NCBI GenBank assembly: GCA_945788595.1
Contig: CALZMS010000016.1
Location: 1-10,026 of the forward strand
DNA length: 10,026 nt
Direction: 5' to 3'
DNA from: an uncultured Lachnospiraceae bacterium
GTDB lineage: Bacteria; Bacillota; Clostridia; Lachnospirales; Lachnospiraceae
Shown here piece after piece: positions 1 through 5,965 of this stretch. A model generated the notes under the pieces. That model was not told the DNA's origin and did not search any database. It was given only the letters and a program-made list of their open reading frames with translations. The translations under genes were made by a program, and so were the position numbers. How positions within the stretch are numbered: the stretch's first letter is position 1; each line of letters begins with the position of its first letter.

Positions 1-86
1 ACTGCCTTACCTGTAGCAATACCAATACCTACACCTGCACCTACGCCTGCAAGAGCTGCGATAGCTGCGCCAATTGCTGTAAACAT
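1..86 (-). CDS. atpE: ATP synthase Fo subunit c, N-terminal part (cut by window edge)
   Basis: This is the proteolipid that forms the rotating membrane ring of the F1Fo ATP synthase. Only the first 28 residues are in the window. They form a small, Gly/Ala-rich first transmembrane helix with the alternating glycine pattern typical of subunit c (about residues 14-26), followed by GK. The ATG at 84-86 has an AGGAG Shine-Dalgarno at 96-100, nine bases upstream. The gene lies 61 bases after atpB on the same strand, the usual atpB-atpE order. Residue 21 is Ile at the place where Na+-dependent c subunits such as that of Ilyobacter carry Gln, which points to proton coupling. The ion-binding carboxylate in helix 2 is outside the window, so this is inference. 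Confidence 0.9.
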   Translation of the reverse strand, partial: MFTAIGAAIAALAGVGAGVGIGIATGKA

Positions 87-147
87 AATCTTATTCTCCT
101 TTTCTCAAAAAAATCTTTCCTAAAAATTTACTAATACAAACGTTCTC

Positions 148-822
148 TTACTCCACTGCCTCTGCAATATACATGGATGTCAGCAGGGTAAATACGTATA
201 CCTGGATCAGTCCGTCGAAGAAATCAAAATACAACGAGAACGGAACCGGTACGATGATCCGCACCAGACCCTCGATCATACACATGATGATAAATGCGCC
301 GAGCACGTTACCGAACAGTCGCATGCAAAGGGATACAGGTTTGATAAAAAGCTCCAGAATGTTCATGGGCAGCATGGCGGGCATGGGTTCCAGAAAACTG
401 TGCAGCCAGCCTTTCACGCCTTTTGTCTGAATTCCGGCCATCTGTACGAGTACGATGGACATAACAGCCAGAGCAGCCGTCACTGTCAGATCTTTCGTCG
501 GCGGCTTGATGCCAAATACATAAAAGATATTCGCCAGTGCGACATAGCAGGCAATGGTCATCATGTACGGTACATACCTTTTTCCCTTCGGACCCAGAGG
601 ACCCTCATAGAATTTCTGCAGCCAGAGTACAAAAGACTCTACCGCCAGCTGACGTCTGGAGGGATTCTCTACACTGAATCCGCTTGTCAAAATTAGTCCC
701 AGCACCAGCAAAAGGATACTGATGAACAAAGTAACAATGACCGATTCATGAATTCCAACACCGCCGATATTGATGACTTCACATTCCAGTTCTTCCTGAA
801 TCGTTGAAATATAGGCTTCCAA
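148..822 (-). CDS. atpB: ATP synthase Fo subunit a
   Basis: Subunit a is the membrane stator that forms the two ion half-channels against the c ring. The 224-residue product is hydrophobic, with about five to six membrane segments, and is of normal family length for Firmicutes. The key helix (about 154-180) carries the essential arginine, R168, in an SLCMRLFGN context. The last helix (about 203-221) carries Q207 in GLIQVYVF, the usual partner of that arginine. The start is a TTG at 820-822, preceded by an AAGGAAG Shine-Dalgarno at about 832-838; no in-frame ATG lies nearby. It is followed by atpE on the same strand, and the rest of the operon should continue to the left. No atpI is visible upstream, where a DnaA-box-rich non-coding region begins. 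I could not place a convincing promoter for this operon. Confidence 0.95.
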   Translation of the reverse strand: MEAYISTIQEELECEVINIGGVGIHESVIVTLFISILLLVLGLILTSGFSVENPSRRQLAVESFVLWLQKFYEGPLGPKGKRYVPYMMTIACYVALANIFYVFGIKPPTKDLTVTAALAVMSIVLVQMAGIQTKGVKGWLHSFLEPMPAMLPMNILELFIKPVSLCMRLFGNVLGAFIIMCMIEGLVRIIVPVPFSLYFDFFDGLIQVYVFTLLTSMYIAEAVE

Positions 823-1003
823 AATATGTCACTTCCTTTCCAGCCAGGATATCGTTCGTATGTCAGTATCTTTCCTGACATTCTCCCGAATACGGTATAA
901 TCATACTATTTTTTACAGAAAAATCTATAGTAAAATTTACTTAAAATAAGAAGACAATCAGTTTTTTTCTGTGTGTTATCCCCTTAGAGCTCTTCTATTT
1001 CAA

Positions 1004-1033
1004 ATTGTCTGAATTGTTTGTTCAATTCACAAT
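1004..1033. repeat. AT-rich inverted repeat in the atpB-DUF885 intergenic region
   Basis: TGAATTG at 1010-1016 pairs exactly with CAATTCA at 1023-1029 across a 6-base loop. The pairing extends with ATTG (1004-1007) and CAAT (1030-1033) if a two-base bulge is allowed. The stem is AT-rich, so it is a weak hairpin; a binding site or part of an origin-like structure is as likely as a terminator. Confidence 0.45.
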
Positions 1034-1123
1034 GTTTTTCACCGCTGTCAGAAAGACAAAATGTCAACTGCTATTTTGAATTTTTTGTCGATTTATCCAT
1101 TTTTCACAGAACATCTGTTTGTC

Positions 1124-1147
1124 TTTTGCGTTATGTAAATCGCAAAA
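1124..1147. repeat. Perfect 7-bp inverted repeat beside the DnaA boxes
   Basis: TTTTGCG at 1124-1130 is followed, after a 10-base spacer, by its exact complement CGCAAAA at 1141-1147. It ends 15 bases before the first DnaA box. It could be a protein-binding dyad or a small hairpin; there is no T-run suited to a terminator. Confidence 0.55.
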
Positions 1148-1162
1148 AACTGGGGATTATTT

Positions 1163-1261
1163 TGTGGATAATGTGGATAACTCTGTGTATAACCGAATTT
1201 TCCCTGTTTTTACAGGATTTTATGTGTGGATAACCCGATTTGTTTTCCACACTTATCGACA
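1163..1261. promoter_or_regulatory. DnaA-box cluster (candidate origin, titration or regulatory site)
   Basis: DnaA binds the 9-mer TTATCCACA. Its exact reverse complement TGTGGATAA occurs at 1163-1171, 1172-1180 (directly abutting the first) and 1225-1233. One-mismatch copies are TGTGTATAA at 1184-1192, TTTTCCACA at 1243-1251 and TTATCGACA at 1253-1261. A further TTTTCCACA lies at 1421-1429, inside the start of the next gene. Three perfect copies of a 9-mer in 71 bases cannot reasonably be chance. The first four boxes by position (three perfect, one with a mismatch) share one orientation and the later ones are opposite. The AT-rich stretch at about 895-970 could be an unwinding element. No dnaA, dnaN or rpmH is in the window, so an origin is only one option; a DnaA titration site or DnaA control of the atp operon are the others. 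Confidence 0.8.
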
Positions 1262-1410
1262 GTGCTTATTTTACCTCGACATTTTTTTGTGCAGTTTCCA
1301 CAATCTGACAATTCATGGGGAATTTTCTGTAATTTCAACCTTTCGTCATACAACAGTCTGTCCTGTCATACATTGCTATCAAAGCACATTGATATAGGAA
1401 CGGGCTTATA

Positions 1411-3168
1411 TTGAAAAATATTTTCCACAGAAAAAACATACCTTTCCTTTTTTCCGTTGCTGTAATTATTCTCATTTTATCGGCATCCATAACCTTTCGT
1501 TGTCTTTTTAACGACAGTCTCGCTTTTAACCGCTTTACGGAAATTTACTGCCGACAGATTCTGTCTCAGGACACCCTTTCTTTACATTACACGCTGGCAG
1601 ATCCCAAAGCCCGGGGAATACAATGCGATACATTCACCCTGGGAACTTTTCCTTCCATAGATAATACTGCTGCAAAGGCAGCCCTTGAAAATCAGTCTTC
1701 CCTTCTTTCCGCCTTTAATCCGGATTGCCTGTCTGACGAGCAGGCGCTTATCCTTCATATCATGAGCTGGCAGAATTCTCTGGAACAAAAGCTGCAGGAC
1801 GGCTGCATCTTCCTGGAACAGCCCAGCTCCAGCCTCGGTATACAGGCGCAGCTGCCCATTCTTCTTGCGGAATACGAATTTCGCTGCCGGGAGGATATCG
1901 ATACATATTTTCTTCTTCTTGAGGATACAGACCGTTATCTTCGGGAATACCTTTCCTGGCAGCAGGCAAAAATTGTTCTGGGCGTTGCGCCTGCCACAGA
2001 AACACTGGACAGTCTGATCGACCAGTGCCGGGAATTTCTCGGAGAGGAAAGCCGCGAACACTTTTTACAGACTGTTTTTGTCTCACGATGCCAGGACTGC
2101 GAATTTCTGTCCGAACAGGAGCGGCTTTCTCTGGCGGACCGGCATTTTTCTCTGCTGACAGAGCATGTTTTTGCGGCCTACCATACGCTGATCACAGGCT
2201 TTCAGGCCATGCAGAATGAGGCCGGAGCCCTTGCCGGCCTGTGTTCGTATCCTGGCGGACGCGACTTTTATGAAGCCTGTGTGCAGTATACCTGCGGTAC
2301 GGATCTCTCACTGGAGGAAATACGCCTGCGCCTGTACACCCAGCTTATCTCCGATATAACCGCAGTCAGACAGCTTGATCTTTCTGCGCTGAACGAATCC
2401 ACCCTCTATGACCAGATGGATGCCGCCGATATGGTAACAGCGCTGCGTGAGCGTATAAAAACAATGTTCCCTGAGGGACCGGAAGTCTCGTGGACCCTCA
2501 AGGAAATTGCGCCGGAGCTTGCTTCCTACGCAAGTCCTGCCTTCTATATGGTTCCTCCCACGGATGCGCTTACAGAAAACACCATCTATCTGAATCCCCA
2601 GAATGAACTCACCGGATTTTCCCTGTATACAACGCTGGCTCATGAAGGTTTCCCCGGTCATCTGTACCAGAATACCTATTATTACAGCCAAAAACCGCCT
2701 CTGATCCGGCGGCTTTTGTCCTTTGGCGGCTACACAGAAGGCTGGGCCACCTACACGGAATCTCTGATCTGCGAGCTTGCCGGTCAGACATGGGATGGCG
2801 CTAAGGCTTTCTGGCTGGACCGTTCCCTGAATCTTTGTGTCGCCTCTCTTCTGGATATCGGTATCCATGGGGAAGGATGGGATATGGACAAAGCGTCAGG
2901 TTTTCTGACCGATCTTGGCATCACGGATCCTCTTGTCATCAAAGAGCTGTATCAGTATATTGTGGAAAATCCGGGAAATTATCTCCGCTATTATCTGGGC
3001 TGTCTTTCCTTTCTGGACCTTCGGGCACAATGCAAAAAGGAGCTGGGGGATAACTTTTCTCTGACAGAATTTCACCAGGCAGTTCTGGATGCAGGTCCGT
3101 GTCCCTTTTCTATTCTGGAAAACTGGGTACGAAGCCGTCTGGGACTTTCGTCTGCGCAGTTTCCCTGA
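1411..3168 (+). CDS. DUF885-family membrane-anchored metallopeptidase-like protein
   Basis: The 585-residue product belongs to the DUF885 family, placed in the zinc-metallopeptidase MA clan. The signature is HEGFPGH at residues 411-417 (H411, E412 and H417 as presumed zinc/catalytic residues) followed by YTEGWATY at 441-448, whose E443 is the likely third ligand. Residues about 10-30 form one hydrophobic segment after a basic start, so the protein is probably a signal-anchored or secreted enzyme acting outside the membrane; no clear lipobox is seen. The start is a TTG at 1411-1413 with AGGAA at 1396-1400. An in-frame stop just upstream (1390-1392) and the N-terminal membrane segment support it. 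The substrate is unknown. A DnaA-like box (1421-1429) lies within codons 4-7. The gene stands alone; its 3' end overlaps an antisense MarR remnant. Confidence 0.88.
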   Translation: MKNIFHRKNIPFLFSVAVIILILSASITFRCLFNDSLAFNRFTEIYCRQILSQDTLSLHYTLADPKARGIQCDTFTLGTFPSIDNTAAKAALENQSSLLSAFNPDCLSDEQALILHIMSWQNSLEQKLQDGCIFLEQPSSSLGIQAQLPILLAEYEFRCREDIDTYFLLLEDTDRYLREYLSWQQAKIVLGVAPATETLDSLIDQCREFLGEESREHFLQTVFVSRCQDCEFLSEQERLSLADRHFSLLTEHVFAAYHTLITGFQAMQNEAGALAGLCSYPGGRDFYEACVQYTCGTDLSLEEIRLRLYTQLISDITAVRQLDLSALNESTLYDQMDAADMVTALRERIKTMFPEGPEVSWTLKEIAPELASYASPAFYMVPPTDALTENTIYLNPQNELTGFSLYTTLAHEGFPGHLYQNTYYYSQKPPLIRRLLSFGGYTEGWATYTESLICELAGQTWDGAKAFWLDRSLNLCVASLLDIGIHGEGWDMDKASGFLTDLGITDPLVIKELYQYIVENPGNYLRYYLGCLSFLDLRAQCKKELGDNFSLTEFHQAVLDAGPCPFSILENWVRSRLGLSSAQFP

Positions 3169-3350
3169 TCCTCATCGCTCAAAATGAAAAACCTTCTGTC
3201 TTCATCCATTCTGGGTTTCTGTTCTTTTACAGCTTCTTTTCCGGCGGTGGTCAGACAAATGATATCTTTTCTCTTATCTTCGCTGTCCTTTTCTCTGGTA
3301 ATCAGCTCGTTCTGCTCCATAGTCCGCCGGATCATCTGTGGATATGCAAG
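3160..3350 (-). pseudogene. Remnant of a MarR-family regulator
   Basis: Read on the minus strand, this frame encodes the end of a recognition helix followed by a very typical MarR wing: about residues MEQNELITREKDSEDKRKD then an LTTAGKE segment, and a helix ending in LSDEDQ. The first 60-70 residues of a MarR protein, with the front of the helix-turn-helix, are missing. Upstream in the same frame the sequence does not look like MarR and runs into the terminator hairpin of the neighbouring gene. The far end runs into the antisense of the DUF885 gene. It is best read as a decayed, truncated gene, possibly an old paralogue of the intact marR upstream. The boundaries are approximate. Confidence 0.6.
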
Positions 3351-3359
3351 GCAATAAAA

Positions 3360-3393
3360 CAGCCGGTACAGATTTCTTTCTCCGTACCGGCTG
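3360..3393 (-). terminator. Rho-independent terminator of the marR gene
   Basis: CAGCCGGTAC (3360-3369) pairs perfectly with GTACCGGCTG (3384-3393), a 10-bp GC-rich stem with a 14-base loop. It starts 8 bases past the marR stop codon. On the minus strand the hairpin is followed at once by TTTTATT. On the plus strand a T-rich run at 3402-3416 comes 9 bases after the hairpin, so weak termination of the DUF885 transcript is also possible. Confidence 0.8.
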
Positions 3394-3400
3394 CAATACT

Positions 3401-3838
3401 CTATTTTTGTTTTTTAAAGAAATCACTGATATTCTTCAAGGCTTTGACAAGCACATTGGCTTCTTCTTCCGAAAGGTCTGTCGTCAGCGCCTCGATCATC
3501 TCCTCATGGAATCTGCGGTGATGGTCGTAGGCCCTGCGCCCTTTCTCTGTCAGCGACAAAAGTACGATCCTGCGGTCTTTTTCACTGCGCACCCTGTCTA
3601 TATAGCTTTTCTTGACCAGACTGTTTACCGCTGTCGTCAATGTCCCCACCGTCACCATCAGCTTCGCCGCGACGGTGGACATATTGCGGGGTTCTTCAAT
3701 ACCCACAGCCTCAATGATATGCATATCATTGTTCGTAATATCCGAAAACTCTTCTGTGATCAATGCCCGGCCTTCGATCGCCATAATCTCCTGAAAAAGA
3801 TTTGATAACACATCGTTAAATGTCCCGTAGTGATCCAT
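3401..3838 (-). CDS. MarR-family transcriptional regulator, FabT-like
   Basis: This 145-residue winged-helix DNA-binding protein is of normal MarR length. The helix-turn-helix lies at about 52-78 and the wing at 82-99, with the hallmark DRR (residues 88-90) and LTEKG (96-100). The overall pattern, including the FSDI..NDMH segment at 31-40, the VTVGTLTTAVNSL recognition helix and the HRRFH stretch at 107-111, resembles streptococcal FabT, the repressor of fatty-acid synthesis genes. No fab gene is present here, so its targets are unknown. The ATG at 3836-3838 has a strong GGAGGT at 3845-3850. It has its own promoter (3865-3893) and terminator (3360-3393), so it is a single-gene unit. The call as MarR is firm; FabT orthology is inferred from resemblance recalled from memory. 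Confidence 0.9.
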   Translation of the reverse strand: MDHYGTFNDVLSNLFQEIMAIEGRALITEEFSDITNNDMHIIEAVGIEEPRNMSTVAAKLMVTVGTLTTAVNSLVKKSYIDRVRSEKDRRIVLLSLTEKGRRAYDHHRRFHEEMIEALTTDLSEEEANVLVKALKNISDFFKKQK

Positions 3839-3864
3839 ACCGCCACCTCCGTCTCTGTTTTTTC

Positions 3865-3893
3865 ATCATACCCGATTTTCCGCCAAAAATCAA
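3865..3893 (-). promoter_or_regulatory. Sigma-A-type promoter of the marR gene
   Basis: On the minus strand, TTGATT (3888-3893) and TATGAT (3865-3870) are separated by exactly 17 bases. The -35 box sits only five bases after the stop codon of the SpmB-like gene. The predicted transcript start lies near 3858, just ahead of the GGAGGT ribosome binding site. No clear palindrome for self-repression was found. Confidence 0.75.
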
Positions 3894-3898
3894 CGATT

Positions 3899-4423
3899 TT
3901 AGACCATTCGCCCCAGCCATATACTGACAGCGATCCCGGCCATCACACTGAGCATTGCCCCCGGCAGAATAAAGCGGCTTTTCCGGATACCGATGTGCAT
4001 AAGATAAAGGGACATGGTATAGAAAAGTGTTTCCGTACAACACATGATCAAGGATGCCGTATAACCGATCACCGAATCCGTACCGTACCTGGCATACAGA
4101 TCAGTCAAGAGTCCCACCGCGGCGCTGTTGGAAAACATTCGCACCACGCAAAGTGGCACCAGCTGCGCAGGAAGGCCGATATATGCTGTAAATATCCCCA
4201 GTTTTTCACTGAAAACCTCCAGAAATCCCGAAGCCCGCAAAACTGATACCGCCGTCATCAGCCCGATCAGCGTCGGCAGGATCTCCAATGCCGTATGTAC
4301 CCCCTCTTTAGCTCCTCTCACAAAAATCTCGTAACAGTCCTTTTTTCGCAGAAGACCGTACCCGATGACATACAGGATCAGAAGTGGAATCATCAGTGCA
4401 GAAATAAAGGAAAGTATGTTCAT
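3899..4423 (-). CDS. SpmB-like membrane protein (nucleoside recognition/Gate domain)
   Basis: From the ATG at 4421-4423 the product is 174 residues, close to the about 178 of Bacillus SpmB, and the start aligns with that family. It has several membrane helices and the SpmB-type central segment (around SNSAAVGLLTDLYARYGTDS) followed by IGIRKS near the C-terminus. The usual RP before this segment reads RM here. SpmB and its partner SpmA act in spore core dehydration; here no spmA is adjacent. The frame is open further upstream: a TTG at 4553-4555 overlaps the stop of the MocA-ModE gene (TTGA) and has a GAGGATG Shine-Dalgarno, and an ATG at 4478-4480 has GGGGAAGGA. These give 44 or 19 extra, non-conserved residues. 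I prefer 4423 on family length, but translational coupling from 4555 is a real alternative. The role here is unknown. Confidence 0.75.
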   Translation of the reverse strand: MNILSFISALMIPLLILYVIGYGLLRKKDCYEIFVRGAKEGVHTALEILPTLIGLMTAVSVLRASGFLEVFSEKLGIFTAYIGLPAQLVPLCVVRMFSNSAAVGLLTDLYARYGTDSVIGYTASLIMCCTETLFYTMSLYLMHIGIRKSRFILPGAMLSVMAGIAVSIWLGRMV

Positions 4424-4551
4424 GTTTTCCCCGAAACATTTCCGATATTTGTCAGTGTATGCTGCTTTACCGTATTTCATTCCTTCCCCAAGTACAGATA
4501 ATACAAAGAAAATATCCTCTCCGGGGCATTTTACATACTCGTTGTTTCTAC

Positions 4552-5475
4552 TCAAAAAACATCCTCAAAATATTTTCTATATAGAAACTCCGCATACTCC
4601 CTGAGTTCTTTCAGCGAATCATTGTAACGGGAAAGCAATCTTTTCCCCTCCGGAGTCAGCCTGCTTTTGCCCCCTTTTGCCCCTCCCTGACTGCGTATCA
4701 GCAGAGGCTGTGAAAGCTGCGACTCCAGCGTACGGATCATATTCCAGCCGGAGGAATAGGAGATCTGCATGCGCTGACACGCGGTCCGCACAGACTGGCT
4801 CTCCTCGATCAGCTGCAGAAGCATCATCATTTTTTCATCCAGAAAAGGAACCTCTCTGGCAAAGGAAAGCGAGACTACCGGCCGCACCAGCTGCTGGTTG
4901 TGATACTGCAAAAGCGCCTCGAAATCCTCCGGCGTATCCGCATCCCGAAGAATTCCCGGATCATTGACCGGAACCGTCTTCATCTCTGTATCCAGACGGC
5001 TAAAAGCCCCCTGCAGTCCGCCTTCTCCCGTATCCTTCAGGATCTGCTCCACCTGCTCTGCGCCGATCAGCACCGGATGCCCTGTCTCCTGCCCGCAGAC
5101 AGGGCAGGCCAGCCGATGACCACAGCGAAGCAGTGTTTTTACAGTGGATACGGTAAAAAGCGGTATATCCACCGGCGTAAATAATATCACATCGCATTTA
5201 TCCTTCAGATAGGCCAGTCCGATCCTGGCAGAGTCAAACATCTGGGTCGTCTCATACTTTTCATTCCGAAGAAAAACCACGCCCTCACGGCTCAGATGAC
5301 GTTCCAGTGTAGCCGCCTGATAACCGGTCACAACAACGATCCTGTTCACTCCTGCCTGCTTCAGCGTAGCGATCACCCGCTGCGCAACAGATATGGAACC
5401 AATATTCAGCATCGGCTTAAACTCACCCATTCTGGACGACATTCCCGCCGCAACGATCACTGCGCCTGTCTTCAT
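4552..5475 (-). CDS. Fusion: MocA/MobA-like molybdopterin nucleotidyltransferase + ModE-type winged-helix domain
   Basis: This 307-residue protein has two parts. Residues 1-190 are a MobA-like NTP transferase: the nucleotide loop AAGMSSRMGEFKP at 9-21, metal-binding PVDIPL at 101-106, GHPVLIG at 132-138 and DADTPED at 178-184. Such enzymes attach CMP or GMP to molybdopterin; the adjacent Mop-type enzyme uses the cytosine form, so a CTP:molybdopterin cytidylyltransferase (MocA) role is likely. Residues 206-290 match the N-terminal DNA-binding domain of ModE: a LysR-like helix-turn-helix (about 225-250) and the ModE-typical GGAKGGKSRLTPEGKRLL at 264-281. The ModE molybdate-binding (TOBE) part is absent. 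The ATG at 5473-5475 has GGAGGA at 5481-5486 and a strong promoter. The stop overlaps a TTG of the downstream SpmB-like frame. From memory it resembles the DVU_1551-type NTP transferases; whether the fusion is usual there needs checking. Confidence 0.9.
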   Translation of the reverse strand: MKTGAVIVAAGMSSRMGEFKPMLNIGSISVAQRVIATLKQAGVNRIVVVTGYQAATLERHLSREGVVFLRNEKYETTQMFDSARIGLAYLKDKCDVILFTPVDIPLFTVSTVKTLLRCGHRLACPVCGQETGHPVLIGAEQVEQILKDTGEGGLQGAFSRLDTEMKTVPVNDPGILRDADTPEDFEALLQYHNQQLVRPVVSLSFAREVPFLDEKMMMLLQLIEESQSVRTACQRMQISYSSGWNMIRTLESQLSQPLLIRSQGGAKGGKSRLTPEGKRLLSRYNDSLKELREYAEFLYRKYFEDVF

Positions 5476-5500
5476 TTTCTTCCTCCACCGTCATCACAAA

Positions 5501-5646
5501 GCGACTTGCAAAATAATATACTTCCATTATATCGGAAACCTCTGGCTTTTCAATGTGTTTGTGAATTATTTATCATTTTTTTATGGTTATCTTCCGTTTT
5601 CTGTATATTTTATTCGATAAGCGACTGTTATTTTATTGTAAGTTGC
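5501..5646. repeat. Repeated element in the divergent promoter region (candidate operator)
   Basis: The 11-mer GCGACTTGCAA (5501-5511, plus) recurs as GCAACTTACAA on the minus strand (5646-5636), differing at two positions, and the match continues into AT-rich flanks. AAGCGACT also occurs exactly at 5499-5506 and 5619-5626. The 5621-5626 and 5641-5646 copies form an imperfect inverted repeat, GCGACT-N14-AGTTGC, that runs into the -35 box of the rightward promoter. The 5501-5511 copy lies just after the leftward transcript start. Placement at both promoters suggests a shared operator. The ModE-like domain encoded next door is an obvious but unproven candidate binder. Confidence 0.5.
5526..5553 (-). 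promoter_or_regulatory. Promoter of the MocA-ModE fusion gene
   Basis: On the minus strand, TTGAAA (5548-5553) and a perfect TATAAT (5526-5531) are 16 bases apart. The predicted start is near 5519, about 45 bases before the ATG. A copy of the repeated element described at 5501-5511 lies just downstream of that start, a position where a bound protein could block transcription. Confidence 0.8.
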
Positions 5647-5671
5647 TATTTTTACCAGTAAACAGTAAAAT
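5643..5671 (+). promoter_or_regulatory. Promoter of the small ORF-mop transcript
   Basis: TTGCTA (5643-5648) and TAAAAT (5666-5671) are 17 bases apart on the plus strand. The -35 box overlaps one arm of the imperfect inverted repeat at 5621-5646. The leader to the first ATG (5717) is about 40 bases and AT-rich. Alternative -10 matches (TATTAT, TATAAA) lie a few bases further right, so the exact start is uncertain. Confidence 0.55.
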
Positions 5672-5716
5672 TATTATATAAATATTGTTATTTTTAACAA
5701 AAAGGGGGCATGTGTC

Positions 5717-5965
5717 ATGGACGAATCTTGTTTTGAAATTTCTGCAAAGCAGGTGACCATCGAAGTCACGGACGAAGCGACAGGCAGAGTATTTCGCAGG
5801 GAGCTGCCCATTGATTTTTACGAAAACGCCAATTTTCTGCGGCTGCAGGGAGAAAACCTGGACGGAAGCGTTTCCCAGCTGGTTTTCTACAGTGCCAGAG
5901 GATTGCAGCGACTTAAGGATCTGACCGGCCACGGCGCCGATCACGACAATTGCGGCACCCATTGA
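5717..5965 (+). CDS. Small protein of unknown function upstream of mop (82 aa)
   Basis: I do not recognise this protein. The 82-residue product starts at ATG 5717-5719 with AAGGGGG at 5702-5708. It is soluble, with no membrane segment. Residues 10-60 look like beta strands (alternating polar/hydrophobic, for example QVTIEVTDE and RRELPIDFYE). The C-terminal tail has H72, H76, C79 and H82, which could bind a metal; C5 is the only other cysteine. It lies 47 bases before mop on the same strand, without a terminator between, so the two are probably co-transcribed. A role in Mop maturation, cofactor or metal handling, or electron transfer is possible from position alone. Normal codon use and a good ribosome binding site support it as a real gene. 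Confidence 0.75.
   Translation: MDESCFEISAKQVTIEVTDEATGRVFRRELPIDFYENANFLRLQGENLDGSVSQLVFYSARGLQRLKDLTGHGADHDNCGTH

Larger units (their letters stand above)
823..1410. other. Gene-free AT-rich intergenic region between atpB and the DUF885 gene
   Basis: This 588-base stretch separates two divergent genes. I see no credible coding sequence: the short open frames at 1018-1414 lack ribosome binding sites and family-like composition. The left part (about 895-970) is very AT-rich. The middle holds two short inverted repeats, and 1163-1261 carries a dense run of DnaA boxes. The rest, 1262-1395, is T-rich with no further clear signal except a weak DnaA-like 9-mer at 1294-1302. Promoters for atpB (leftward) and the DUF885 gene (rightward) should lie here but are not clear by eye. 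Confidence 0.8.

Noticed and set aside
976-1108. Further DnaA-like 9-mers (TTATCCCCT, TTATCCATT, TTTTTCACA)
   Set aside because: Each has two mismatches to TTATCCACA; such matches are common in AT-rich DNA and were not counted.
1018-1414. Overlapping plus-strand open frames in the DnaA-box region
   Set aside because: They lack ribosome binding sites, are Cys/Phe-rich in a way typical of T-rich non-coding DNA, and overlap one another and the DnaA boxes.
1582-2061. 159-residue minus-strand open frame inside the DUF885 gene
   Set aside because: It is antisense to a convincing gene, with no supporting ribosome binding site or domain.
5476-5716. Possible Moco riboswitch upstream of mop
   Set aside because: The predicted leader is only about 40 AT-rich bases, too short and unstructured for that aptamer; protein binding to the repeated element is more likely.
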